The position numbers and the translations under genes are program-made. A stretch of 64,000 nt of DNA from the NCBI GenBank assembly GCA_008828725.1, contig MEHQ01003655.1, positions 53,105 through 117,104 on the forward strand. Reading direction: 5' to 3'. Shown here piece after piece: positions 10,561 through 22,200 of this stretch. The DNA is from Saccharina japonica. Its lineage: Eukaryota > Sar > Phaeophyceae > Laminariales > Laminariaceae. Within the stretch, counting starts at the first letter, position 1. Each line of letters starts with the position of its first letter. The notes under the pieces are model-generated. The model saw only the letters and a list, made by a program, of their open reading frames with translations. It did no database searches and had not been told where the DNA came from.

Positions 10561-12025
10561 TATCATATATATATTTTTCTTGTTTGTTCGTTTCTTATCG
10601 AGATATTCACTGGGGGGGGCGCGGCAGAGGTAGTACCGGCTCTTGACACCGCGATTGATGAGAGTAGGAAGGAGATGGCAGAAGGTGCGACATGGTCGCC
10701 GTATCGGTTTTGTAGCAGAGTCGGAAGCTTGTTGTTACCGTCGCCTTGAGAACGATTATACTCTTTCCCTCTCTCGTATCTTCTGTCTTGCTTTTTTCCG
10801 TGTTTCTCCCTTTGTTTTCGCCCTATGCCGGTGTCTTCCTCTTCTTCGTGTTGCTTCGCCCGTTCAGCAGTTATCTGTTCCTCTTGGGCACGTGTTCTTT
10901 TCTTCCAGGGGCGTTTCTGTCTCCCGGCGTCATTTTATTCTGTTTCGTTTCAGAATTCGGTTTTTATTGTATTTTTGTTCTTATTTTTTGGTTCGTCTCG
11001 TGTCGTTGTGTTCTCGTGCCCGGTACGTTAGCATCGCACTTGCTTTACCCATTCATTTGCGTTTATTTTGTTTGGGTTTTTTTCTGTTTCACAGTCTGTG
11101 ACCACATAATTTGTATCTCTCTAGGGTTAGGAATCAGGACAGACACTGGGTGTACTGATGTGGTTGGGTAGAAAGAGCGAGTTTAATGTGAAGACAACAC
11201 AGACACTGCTGATACACGTACGTACGTAAGTACCCGTAACATAGCAGTGCCAGAGTATCCTATATATATATACAAGGCGTACCTTTGGAGTGGTTGGATG
11301 ATGGGAGTTTCTTCTTGAACGAACACAATTTCTTGTAGTTGGGTTTGGACTAGTCCGCCGAAGATTGGAGTTGTTTGGGAGATTAGTGTGGCCACAATGA
11401 GTAACAATTTTACAGTACATAAGCATATAGCCTACTCGTACATCAGACCGTCCAAATGCGGGCGACGCTAGAAACGCATAGTAGTAAGGTTGTGCCCTCC
11501 CCCCGTACGCAGTACCTCAGCAGTAACTGACCAGTAACAAACAATACAAAGCGGCAACCTATATACTGCGGTCTATGCTGGTCCAGGGACAAGTCGACAA
11601 TATATACCTGCTTTTTTCATCAGACCCGAAGACACAACGAAGACACTCTTCCCTCGTACATAGGGGCTGTGTACGTATTGTATGATACTCGTAACTCAGA
11701 ACGAACTTCGTACTTCGTACGGGTACGAGTTGCTTACTTTCTAGGAGCAAGTTTTTACAGAGGGTTTTCTGTGAATTCCATTAACAAAGCGTGCCTCTTG
11801 CGCAGACGGGAAGTACAAATAACAGCAATATATTCCAGCTGGGTGCACAAATGGTTTTTCAGATATCATTCTTACTGTAGAATATTGGAAGAGTCGATAT
11901 GTATGATGTCAAGTGAGGAATGAACAGTTTTTGTTTTTTGCATGTCGTACTTGGCGGTTGAACAAAGCAGCAGCAGCAGCTACTGTATGTACAGACACAC
12001 ACTCGTACAACAGCACATGGGAGCC

Positions 12026-12061
<36 letters not shown>

Positions 12062-13555
12062 GCAGCAGCAAGCACCAGCAGGTACAAGGAGAGCAGAGCA
12101 CCAGAGCAGGACCTTGCTCCTTGCCCCCATGTTCTTGGTTTCCTGTGATAGTCTGTATTGCGTTGATTTGCTTTAAAGTAAGCATACGCATTGCTGTCTG
12201 TCTGCAATTGCATACAAAAAACGTAAGTAGTTGGTGCCGCGTTCGCACGTCAAGGCAGATACTGACACATAGCCAGCAGACGAACAGCTGCAGTAGTAGC
12301 AGCAGCAGGCAGGCAGGCAGGTAGAACAGCAGAGCAGAGCAGGACCTTTCCTCTTCCCCACGTGTTGTTGTATGTTGTCGTGATGCTCGGCCTGCGTTGT
12401 CGTCCGAAGCTCAGTGTCGCCGTTGCGACTGACCAGTCAGTCGCGCTGCTGTCAGCAACAAGTGAAAAGTGGCGAAGATATGAAAACCTGCTCACAGCTG
12501 CCGTATGTTTTCAAATCTTGAAAAAACACTACCTGATACAGCAGTACTTCGAAGAGCTGTCGGTCGAAAGTTGGGCCGTTCGTCACAAAGCAGAGCTGTC
12601 ATACGGTCCACTCACAACTAACGGCCGACCCAGGTTTACGTAAGTGTCATGTTATTTATAAATGATTATCTGTGTATCACACGTGCGTGGTACATCATGA
12701 TTTTTATGGTTTTTGTTCGTAGCATATTATACGAGTGTAGTACCGCTATAATATAGTTCTACTGTATATACGAGTACGAGTATGTTTGTTTCGATACTAT
12801 AAATACCGACTCGTACCAGGTATGTGATTCTCCTGTGTGTATGTGTGAGGCTGCAGCTGCTATTCGTAATTGGACACCTGCCACGCGGGCTGTCGTTCAT
12901 ACAGCAGTACTCTTGGGCTAATGAGTATGCCGGCGGATCGGGAGGATCGAAAAGATCGGCGGGGTGTGTCTTGATGCCTTCCCTATTGTCAGTCGGATCG
13001 AGTTGGCAGTCGTTTGGACTCTTTCTGGGGGCGGTCGACAGGAGCGTTGAAAAGTGCTTCGTGTCCTGCTCGTGGATTCTAGGCGGTGCTGTGCTGCGAG
13101 CAGCAACAGCAGCAGCAATAGTAGAGAGCAGCAGCATTACTTGCGCAGTCGGATACATACATAGTATATACGAAGTATATATTTACGTGGATCGAAAAAG
13201 CCGGTTCCCGATTCGAGCCAAAATCGGGAACTATTTTATATCGTAGAAAAAAGAGCTAATCGCCAATCTTCGTTTGAACGAACGTGCTTTCATATTTGAG
13301 TACACCCCTTGGCAGTACCGTCGTTTTGCTACGGCCTCAGCTTAGCGATTATCATACCTCGCTTCATCAGTATGGGCATGCGCGAAGCCGCAGGCGGGCA
13401 TCAGCCTGCCGCGGTGACGCCCCCCTTGTAAATATACATATATAGACATATATAAATATCCCGCCAGTCCCCAACTCAGATCCGGTGTCACAGTCGGACG
13501 GGTACCCCCCCCTCCCAAGAAGGTGAAAGAGGGGGAATATTTAGAGATACACAGG
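10561..13555. other. Gene-poor stretch with pyrimidine-rich and CAG-repeat segments
   Basis: Bases 10,740-11,100 are pyrimidine-rich and give hydrophobic pseudo-ORFs without recognisable domains. A (CAG)n tract at 12,025-12,071 produces poly-Gln, poly-Ala and poly-Cys frames on both strands. Similar short blocks containing AGCAGAGCAGGACCTT occur near 12,100 and 12,335, suggesting a local duplication. An open frame at 12,362-12,643 is followed by an ACGTAAGT donor-like site. It has unbiased composition and no motif, so I do not call it a gene. Confidence 0.6.
12025..12071. repeat. (CAG)n microsatellite
   Basis: About fifteen CAG/GCA triplets with one CAA interruption. Confidence 0.95.
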
Positions 13556-13559
13556 GGTT

Positions 13560-14095
13560 AAGAGAAGGCATAGGAATTAAAACGTATTATTTGCACAGCC
13601 CAACGGACTTCGCGAAAACGCTGAAACTGCGATTTTGTGTAGGGGACCGGGACCTGCCAGAAAGAAGGAGATATGTATACCACAAGTAGCCGAGACGAAG
13701 AGGAAGTAGATGCACAGATGTGCCCCTGCGGCAAAGCACTAGAGAGTAGATGTCCCATAGTGGGAGAATGTGAAATGTGCAAGGATGAACGAGATGTGTT
13801 TGAAGAGGAACACGAGGAAAGTAGACGAATGTGACATGGAGAAGTTTGGTACGCTAGATAGTAACGACAAAACGATCGCTACCTTAGGAGATAGATGGTG
13901 GCCACTGGTGGCGAAACAGGAAGGGGATGGGATTAGCAAAACGTTTCTTTGTAATATATGGAAAGAACGTCATGTGCGCCCAAATGTTTGAAGTGTCTCT
14001 ATTAGGATTAGGAACGGTGCTCCGCCTCGAAAGAAATGCGTGGCCGATGGATAAACGACTAAGGCAAGCAACAAATCAGTACGCCCATTCCCCCT
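13560..14095 (+). pseudogene. 3' end of a second LINE family (LINE B)
   Basis: One frame reads EEEVDAQMCPCGK...CPIVGECEMCKDERD (about 13,698-13,790), resembling the C-terminal cysteine cluster of LINE polyproteins. Where such clusters usually carry His the copy has Pro. After a stop and frame change at about 13,830 it continues DMEKFGTLDSNDKTIATLGDRWW and KTFLCNIWKERHVRPN (to about 13,988). It then runs into a 3' segment at 14,019-14,095 with CTCCGCCTCGAAAG, GACTAAGGCAAGCAACAAAT and CAGTACGCCC before C-rich DNA. The same terminal segment recurs without coding sequence at 21,966, 54,367, 60,730 and 60,940, so this copy identifies those orphans as 5'-truncated LINE tails. Confidence 0.65.
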
Positions 14096-15263
14096 CCTAC
14101 CCCGACTAGGATGTATGATCTCAGTTTAAGGAGGGAAGGCTTCGGTGCTTTCTTCGCTTATTGGCTCGCGGCGAATTGTGCACACACCCTATCGTAGTAT
14201 TAGCCTCATAGAGACGTAGGAGTGCCCTACGACTCTCTGTGTGGCGCCTCTCGACATACAGTGCGCGCCCGGTGTTGAGAAACGTAAAGTTGTTGGCCAG
14301 GCTCGATTTCTTATTTTGTTTCCGACGTTGATATTACTCTATTGTATAAGATTTTGAGGGGATCCCACTGTTGAGCTGTGTTTCTTAAACCAATGTTCTT
14401 ATTGTTCATATCAATCTGAGCCTGTTTTAGTTTAATAACGGCGGAGGCCCACTGTACCAGGCAGTACTGTTTTTAAGTTTGGTATAATATACACTTCGAA
14501 GTAGCAGCTTACCTGGTACCGATACCTGGTACCGTACCTTGGCTTCGTATAAATACATCTTGTACAGCAACTGGAAAAACACAGGGCATTCTCAATTCAA
14601 TCCCTCTGTATTTTGTAACTGCGTACTGCTGTACTACTGCTGCGCTGCAAAAAATACCCCAGCACCAATTCCAACTTGTATGGCCCAAATACGTGAGCTA
14701 CAGAGCAATATAATACATGGTAGTAGTTATGAAGGAGTTAACACTCCCTGCAGATAAGAGCTCTAAATACCTAATATATCACCCTGACATATATTAGCGT
14801 ACCTACCTATTGACCTCCTATTGACCTCGCGAATGCACCCATGTATGCAGGTATAAGCCTTGGATAAACACGACGATGACTGCGGCTGCTGTGGGAAGGC
14901 TTGTCACAATTACCAAGGTAGGGGGAGAGAAAAATATACGATCCTTGCGCGATTTGGTGATTAGCCAGCGGATGTCGCCGCCTGCTATTGCCGAACGTTG
15001 CGGCGGCTTAAATCACCCCCAAATGTGTACAGTAGTTCTACGTTAAACCGCTGCACACAACTCGCGTCAAGAAGACATCTCGTTCAGAACAAGGCTGAAT
15101 TTTCACCGCTTCACTAATCTTGAGCTTTTAGGCTAATATATACTGGGACTCAGAGTCTATAGTCCCCGTCCCCGACGCTATTAATAGACCTGATTTTTGC
15201 AAAAGGACGTTTCTCAGTTCAGGTTTATTCCCGCTGCTCGCCTATTAGTATCGAATGCGTGCA
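14096..15263. other. Intergenic stretch
   Basis: No coding sequence is recognised. A doubled ACCTGGTACCG motif occurs at about 14,511-14,538. Otherwise nothing. Confidence 0.6.
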
Positions 15264-15495
15264 TGTCATGGTAATGCTGGAAGGGTGTGGAAATGCCGGT
15301 AACAACCTGATAACAGGTATTGCGATTGTGTTAGGAGTACTTTGAAGGCGTAACTTGGATGGAAACCAGGGTTGTTTCAAGGCGAGACAACTCGAGCCTC
15401 CAGACTTTCAATATTTTGTCGTGCAAAAATGATCAAAGCTGCTCTTCTTCTACTTCTAAACATACGAACAACAAATACTCGTATGACAGTTCATT
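15264..15495 (+). repeat. LTR fragment, family 1, copy 2
   Basis: It starts TGTCATGG, matching the TGTTATGG start of the copy at 31,006-31,293 (read on the minus strand). It continues with TGGAAGGGTGTGG, a CCTGATAACAGGTATTG block, GGAAACCAGGG and AAAGCTGCTCTTCTTCTA. Similarity fades after about 15,495, so it is truncated. Confidence 0.5.
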
Positions 15496-17227
15496 GTACT
15501 GCTGTGTTCTACGATTTCATTCATCAGAGATTCTGTTGAAGACAGCGAACCTATATGCTACGTACTGAATATTGTTGTGTACGACGTAGGAACCTACGAT
15601 AGCACCTTTAATACGACCCCGCGATGGGTGGGACGTTATATCAAGTAATTTTATGTACAACTATCAAAAATCAACTTGCCCGATACCTTGGCTTTAATGC
15701 ACGAATGTCTGATACTCACTGCAAGTGTCGTCAACCTAATACAAGCAGCAACTTCTAACTCTCCTTAGTTGGTCAGTGTGCTGGTCTAAACTACGTGTCT
15801 GTGTATGTACGAAGTATTAATAAAACCAATCGTAAGGTCACAACAAAATTAAATTACTCTTTTGCCGCATAGAAACAGCACCAACCGTTACTGGTCACGA
15901 TTCATTTTCGACTGATGATCGATCGTTCTAAATTTAAGACATCGAATACAATGCCAACCCTGGCAACGCAAACTCATGGCGACGGTTATGATCAGTGTGA
16001 CACCTAGACTGTCAATAGCATGCGAACAAAAAACGACACACACAGAACCTTGGAATCCGCGCGGGTCTCTCTACAAATTTGCCAGACAGACTTACGGTAC
16101 GGTAACAAACCATACTACGCCTGTCAACCTTATTGGTCGTATGCATCGTTTCTGAAAGAATGTCAGATACATCAAGCAGGGTTAACTATCAGCATATGGT
16201 TGATTCCACAAACCAAATTGAACATTCTTATCGTACTGCGCAGTAACTGCATATCTGCTATAATTCTCAGCTACAGAAGAAATTGTTCAACAATGTTTCA
16301 ATGATCGGTTCGTTGATCGAAATAGGTATAACTTCGTAGTGCTGTGGCAGCCGACCTGGGTGATGTTACTACGCCACTGCAACGAAAATCTTGCACGGAT
16401 AGACACTATTGATATCAGCCGAGCCACGTTTCTGCTGCCACCCCATACAAAAGAAAGTGTGGTGTTACGTTCTGCGAAGCAAATAAACCTTGCAGTTCAG
16501 TGAGTGCGACCACCGACAAAAGTGATGCCCCTCCCAGCAATCCAGATGATGATGAGGATGCCTAGCGACCCCGATGATGTACAGCTACCTCAGTAGCCCG
16601 TACATGATAATGATGCTATTCAGTGACCCCAGAAGCGTTTTAACAGCAGCCCCAAGCGATAGATGTGATGTGATCATTCCAACAGGCGTTCTCCGCCGGC
16701 AATCTCCATAGGTATATTGAACGTTGTGGCCCGATTCCGACAGACATATCTCCGGAGACCCACTTGCTGTTGTTGTGGTGACTGGGTAGCTCTGACAGTC
16801 CCAGCGAACACCAGTGTTGTATCGGCTCCGAAAGGTGTCATCTCCGGCAACCTCAAGCGTTTTCTACAGCGATCACATGAGCCGACGTTCCGGTGACCCG
16901 GTCTCTTGGTTATGAGGAGACCCCTCCTATTCATGAACGGGAGGCTCTCGTGGATAGATATCACCTTGTTCTTAAACCTGCGTGTTGCACGAGCTGAGCT
17001 CCCTGTCGAATACGGGTGCCCGGGATGAAGAAGAAGGTCGCCTTGTAGGACAGCACACCTGCCGCTCGTTCTTCGTGACGCCTCTCATACATAGTCCAGT
17101 ATGGAAGTACGAGTAGGTCATATCGCTGGTACGTACGCGCAGCCGTTATCATTCGAGCAGCAGCAGTCGTGCAGAAACGGTGACAATAGTGTCGAACGAG
17201 CCCGTCACACGAAGAAAATAATCCAAC
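15496..17227. other. Intergenic stretch
   Basis: I see no recognisable gene. Open frames of 60-96 codons on either strand around 16,020-16,300 and 16,670-17,150 lack motifs and splice-supported extensions. Confidence 0.5.
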
Positions 17228-17985
17228 CTACAGGCTGGTTCAGGCATATCACCCAAAATTCATTCAGTGGCGAATGTCCACGCCGTTTTTTGGAGTTAGA
17301 CCCTGAAAATTTGGCACACGTGTTTTATGCGCCCTACCCGAGACTTTAACGGATGGTTTTTTTTTTGGTTTTTTTTCGTCAGATATTGCTTGTTTTGTAT
17401 TTTTTTGGGAAATTTGGGTCTTAAGAGATCCAAAATTTCCGGCGAAAAAAAAACAAAAAAAAACCCATTCGTAAAAGGCTCGGGTAGGGCGCATAAAACA
17501 AGTGTACCAAATTTCAGGGCCTATCTCCAAAAAACGGCGTGGACATTTTGACTTTTATGCGGTAAAAGTGCAAAAATAGGCGTCCCCTCGCAGTTACTTA
17601 GTTTTAGTATATAATCGATTTTGGGCGTTAAATATGACTTAATATGATCATACGCAGTCAGATTTTCGAATATTTGCGTGAAACTTTGTACAAACATGCC
17701 TTAGACCACCTGGAAGCGGCTCGTTCAGAAAAAAAAAATGGGGGATTTCCTACGGAAACGCCTGACTATTGTTGACCACTTTGAAGGCCTGTGATTGGCC
17801 GGGCCACATTTTCGGCGGTAGCGCCAGTTCTAGGTCCTTGAACAAACAACTGGCGACGTCACCCTCTTCCACTGTTCATGGCGGTCAGTATGATACCAAA
17901 TATGTGACATTGGAGTTGCTATTGCATGCGGCATTCGTGACTGACGAAATTTTGGGTGATATGCCTGAACCAGCTCGTAGCGGGC
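17228..17985. mobile_element. Nested inverted-repeat element
   Basis: Outer arms of about 45 bases at 17,232-17,275 (GCTGGTTCAGGCATATCACC...) and 17,936-17,981 are reverse complements and bound a segment of about 750 bp. Inside and abutting the left arm is a second, larger palindrome (17,274-17,546). No protein-coding capacity is credible. It may be a non-autonomous DNA transposon with subterminal fold-back structure, or one element inserted at the end of another. Confidence 0.5.
17274..17546. repeat. Near-perfect 273-bp palindrome
   Basis: The left arm from ATGTCCACGCCGTTTTTTGG and the right arm ending with its complement match over about 115 bases, including TTTTATGCGCCCTACCCGAG. The loop is T- and A-rich (17,350-17,470). 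Mirror-image reading frames on the two strands are by-products. Confidence 0.8.
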
Positions 17986-19223
17986 CCTGAAATGGAGAAA
18001 AACATCGAACCAGACCCGGTCGTAGTCGATGTCAGAAACAAGAATGTTTGCAGTCGGCCAGACCCTTGGGGGTTTCTACAGGGAGACCCTGGTGCACGTA
18101 CTCGGAGAAAGTAGTCCGAGCGAACCCTGTGACGTACCCCACGACAGCAGTAAAAACTGACCCCGTGGCGTACTCGACGAAAGCGATCAACCTTAACCTA
18201 CTCGACGAGAGGTACTCAAATGTAGTATTTACACACACGACTTGAACGAGGCGTGACCAGCCCCATGCTCGAAACCAACAAGCTTTCGATGGCACGTACT
18301 CGAAAGACACTCACGTTCCAGGGTCACTCCTAAACTGTATGTGCAGTGCTGTACAGTAGTAGTTCGTCGCCCTGCTGTAGGTAGATGCTGTTGCTCTTGG
18401 CTTTTTTCACACCCCTTAGATTTAGGACTTATCCCACAGCCCTCGTACTCGTTTGTTGCACCTACGTGGCACCAGCTCAGCCCCAGATAATGACGGTCCT
18501 GGCAGATCCTTGCGCTTGTAGAAGGGTAGAAAGAAGCTGTCGTTCATTGTATTCTTCAGTAGCCATTTTCACAGATGGGATGATGATCGTGATCAATCCT
18601 GGCATCTCTCTCTTGCAGAACCTCAGCGGGCGAAGCAGCTCAGGGTCGTCAGGCGTATAGCCGTACTCCAGAAGTGCCTCGTGACCCGCAGCCCTTTAAA
18701 GATAACGAAAATCGAGGCTATAACTTATTGGGGATATACAGTGTACCCACCAATATGTGTACAATAGATCATCTACTGAGTTTCGTCAGACAGCATATCT
18801 ACCACAGCAGAAGTAAACACATCAGTTGGTGTTTCTCGACTGGTATAGCATAAGCTGCGGTCCGACGAACGGATGAAAGAAGGAAGCCCCAAGGGCAGTT
18901 GTGTTGTCGATTAATATCGGTCTCGAACAGAAGGCGAAACGCGGGGAGAGTGATGGACAGGAAGCGAGTGGGTGTGACTGGTACATATCTCGAAAATCAG
19001 TAACTCAAAACACACAAGGGATCCTCGACCCTCGTTATGCGGTGTAACTTCAAAAGTAGAAGATAAGACCTTCATATATACACGCGAGTATTTCCCGGTG
19101 TGCTCTTGCTGACGTACAAAACATATTACAATCTCAATAATTTCTCCGACCCTTTTATGGCAGATCCGAGTCGATAACCTGCCACTTCCCTGGTCAGCTG
19201 GGTGGGAGACAAGGTATTTCAAG
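17986..19223. other. Upstream of the ZU5-domain gene; unassigned
   Basis: No exon could be tied to the downstream gene. The sequence at 18,030-18,310 has loosely repeated GTACTCGA-type motifs. Upstream exons or the promoter of the gene at 19,224 may lie here, but nothing visible proves it. Confidence 0.4.
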
Positions 19224-22200
19224 GTGGTGATTTCCTGTGCCGGGTTACGGTTGGGGGAGACACTCCCGGAGGAGCTGACCACCGATGGCTGCATCGAGTG
19301 GGTGGAGCCTCTCCAGCTGTCGACGCGTGGTAGAAACGAAAGCCTCGTCGGCATCGTTGTTTCCAGAAGGCATTTGGGAGGTGACTCCTGGTGCCAGGTG
19401 CCAGGTTGCCGATTCGAATGCTCTCTTTTGGAATTGGGGCACTCCGTTTGGCGTCAACCGTTAGCCCGCGACGGTGCCGGGCCTATCCTTCGGGCAAACG
19501 TGGAGACGGTTTTTGAGGGAGACGATGGCCCTGAAGGCGCTGACAATCCTGGTACGTTAATAGAGGGGGACAAGAATCAGGTCGTCGGTGGATATCTGGA
19601 GACGTTAACGAAAGGAGGCAAGGCTCAAGGGGAGAGTGGGCACGTGGAGGCCGCCTCGGCGGGAAACAAGCCTCATGGAAGCGATGAGCATCTAGAGACG
19701 CTTCCAGAGGACGGCGGGAGTCCAGGGAGTGATGGGCGCCCGGTGAAGCTCTTACAGGGAGACAAGGGCCAGGAAACTGTCGAGGGTCTGAATACCCTCT
19801 TGCAGACACACAAGCGTCGGAGTACTGCTCATTATTTGGAGACGATCGTAGACGGATATGGTAGTCAGGAGGATGTTACGGATCTGGAAACGGTCGTAGG
19901 GGGAGACTACATTCAGGCGGTGGCTGAGCGGCTGCAAACGCGCTTGAAGGGCAGTAAGAGAGAGCGGTATGGTGGACATCTGGAGGCGCTCGTAGCGGGA
20001 GACAACACGCAGGGGACTGCTGATCATGTGGGGATGTTCTTAGCCGGAGACACAAGGCATCGGACTTCTCGGCAACTGGAAACGTTCGTACATTGGGCTG
20101 CTGACCCGCCACCGACGTCCGGCCAGGAAACGCAAGAGGCTCAGTTCGACCCTTTCAATGATGATAGTGATGACACGGACCAGCCCCAGACGGTCTTTGT
20201 TTCCGAGCGAGATCCAAATTCACCAAAATGGGGAAGAGAGGCGGGAAAAGGTCGTATTTGGCTCCACCAACATGAACGTTCGACTTCAACTCTGGCTTAC
20301 GATAGAGTCTCGAAATACGCAACCTCACTGCCGGCGCGAAGGCCTCGGTTATGGGCACTGAAGTCAACCTCGGTGCGAAATCGCAACAAGATTTCAGCCG
20401 TAGGCAGTGACAGTAATGCCTATGAGCGCAGCTCGGTCCGACAAATCGACAATATCAAGCCCGAATCCGCATCTCCGTCGTTAATCCCTAGACTGGAGAA
20501 GCATGTAGTACCACACCAGCGAACGGATAGAGGGCGACCCAATCCGTCGAGCGCATCGGCCCTACGGTCCAGTTCGTCTGGAGGATCATTATCACCGGTG
20601 CACGGGGCTGTCGGTTCCCTCGTCCCTCATGGGGCGGGACCCCAGCCTTTCGTGTATCTCTTCAGCACTAACTCATATCGCGCAAACACGCCTTCCAGAA
20701 TGTCGTACGGTCTAACACAGGATAGCAGGGGAATGCCGGGTTGGGGGGGTCTGGCAGGTGGCGGGCTGGCGACAGAGGAAAAAGGGCTAGTCGCTGTCTA
20801 CGGAAGAGGGTGGTACGGGGGCCACACCTCTCGGATACCGTCTTGGATGCAGCAGGAAACGCAGAGTGAGAGCACAGCGAGCCCCGCCGACTCTTCTCCG
20901 AGTGTCGAACTTGGTGAAAAAAACGCTGCCCCACGACTGCAACGAGGAGCGTATTTTCCCCAAGCCGCAAACCCTCAAAGTGGGAAACTCAGGCATAATT
21001 CCGTGCACACGTCGCCAACCGTGGCGCACTTGACCGCTCCCACCTCTTCTACCGCTCCCCCCTCATACGAGGAGGCGACGCGGGTCGAGCGGGAGGAGGC
21101 GGAATCCTCAGCCGCAGACTTTCTGCCACCGCCGGAGGTCGAACAAGGGCCGCGTTCGCCGTTGTTGGCATCGTTCCGTCATTTTCCGGATGTGGAGGTG
21201 GAGGGAGTGTCACATCTTCTTACTCCGTCGCCCTATTTCATGGGCTCCGATTCACCGCCACCGTCGTACGACTCGATGTTTAGGTTGACGCATGTTTATA
21301 GCCCTGGGCATGTTCTTACCCGCCGTGGGAATGCTTTTTCCGCTCTCCCAGAAGCAGAAGTCAACGATGTCACAGCAGTAACGAACAACCGACTTCTCAG
21401 GCGTGACTACCGCGGCGACGGTTTGGCGTCCAGCTCAATGGATTCCACAAAGGGGCTCACTTCGACGGGGACTTTGACGAAGCTTGAGAGCCATACCACT
21501 GGTAACCGTGCCCACGTACAGAACACCTCCGACGAAGTCTCCTTTTACGCAGGAAGGGTAGTGCAGCCAGTTGAATCATCATCGGTGGAGATACGGGGGC
21601 CGTCAGGCTCGGCGTCCCGCGTCGCCGCCGTTGCTCGAGACCCGTCGCCTGAGGCGGTCGAGGCAACCCCCTGTCCCCAGGCCTTAATGGTACAGCCTTC
21701 AGAAACACCGACGAACATCGAGCATACCGACCCCATCTACTTTACATGTGTCTCTCCTCGCTCTGTGTGGGGGGAGTGTGACTTCCAGCTGAGGGTATCA
21801 GCGTCCTCGCGTCAAGTTCAAGATATTCTGGCGCAGACGGTATGGCGGAAGAAAGCAGAGGAGGATGTGACCACATCGGGTGTGCCGGGAGCAATGAGGA
21901 TTGCACGAGGGAAGACGGTGACGGTGAAATTGGTGAGATAGGAGAGGGGGGGGGGGGGGGGGGGGCGTACTCGTGTGTTACTTGAGTTAGATATTTTGCC
22001 ATTTACCAAGGTATCCCTTTCGAGACGGACCATCGCGGGGGGGGGGGGTATTGACCACGAGCAGCACGCATATCATATGACGTTCAATTGAGAATATGTA
22101 TGGAGTAGTGTTTTCCGAGCCATGCTACGGTAGAACGGGCACGATTGGGCTCAATCACCAATGACTGACGCGAATCCTCAATTGAGGAATCGCCCGTTAT

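Noticed and set aside
11859..12361. Poly-Gln, poly-Ala and Cys-rich proteins
   Set aside because: All derive from one (CAG)n run read in six frames, with no flanking domain.
12362..12643. Possible exon ending at an ACGTAAGT donor
   Set aside because: No partner exon or conserved motif could be found; left as unassigned.
17264..17551. Two similar proteins on opposite strands
   Set aside because: They are mirror products of the 273-bp palindrome.
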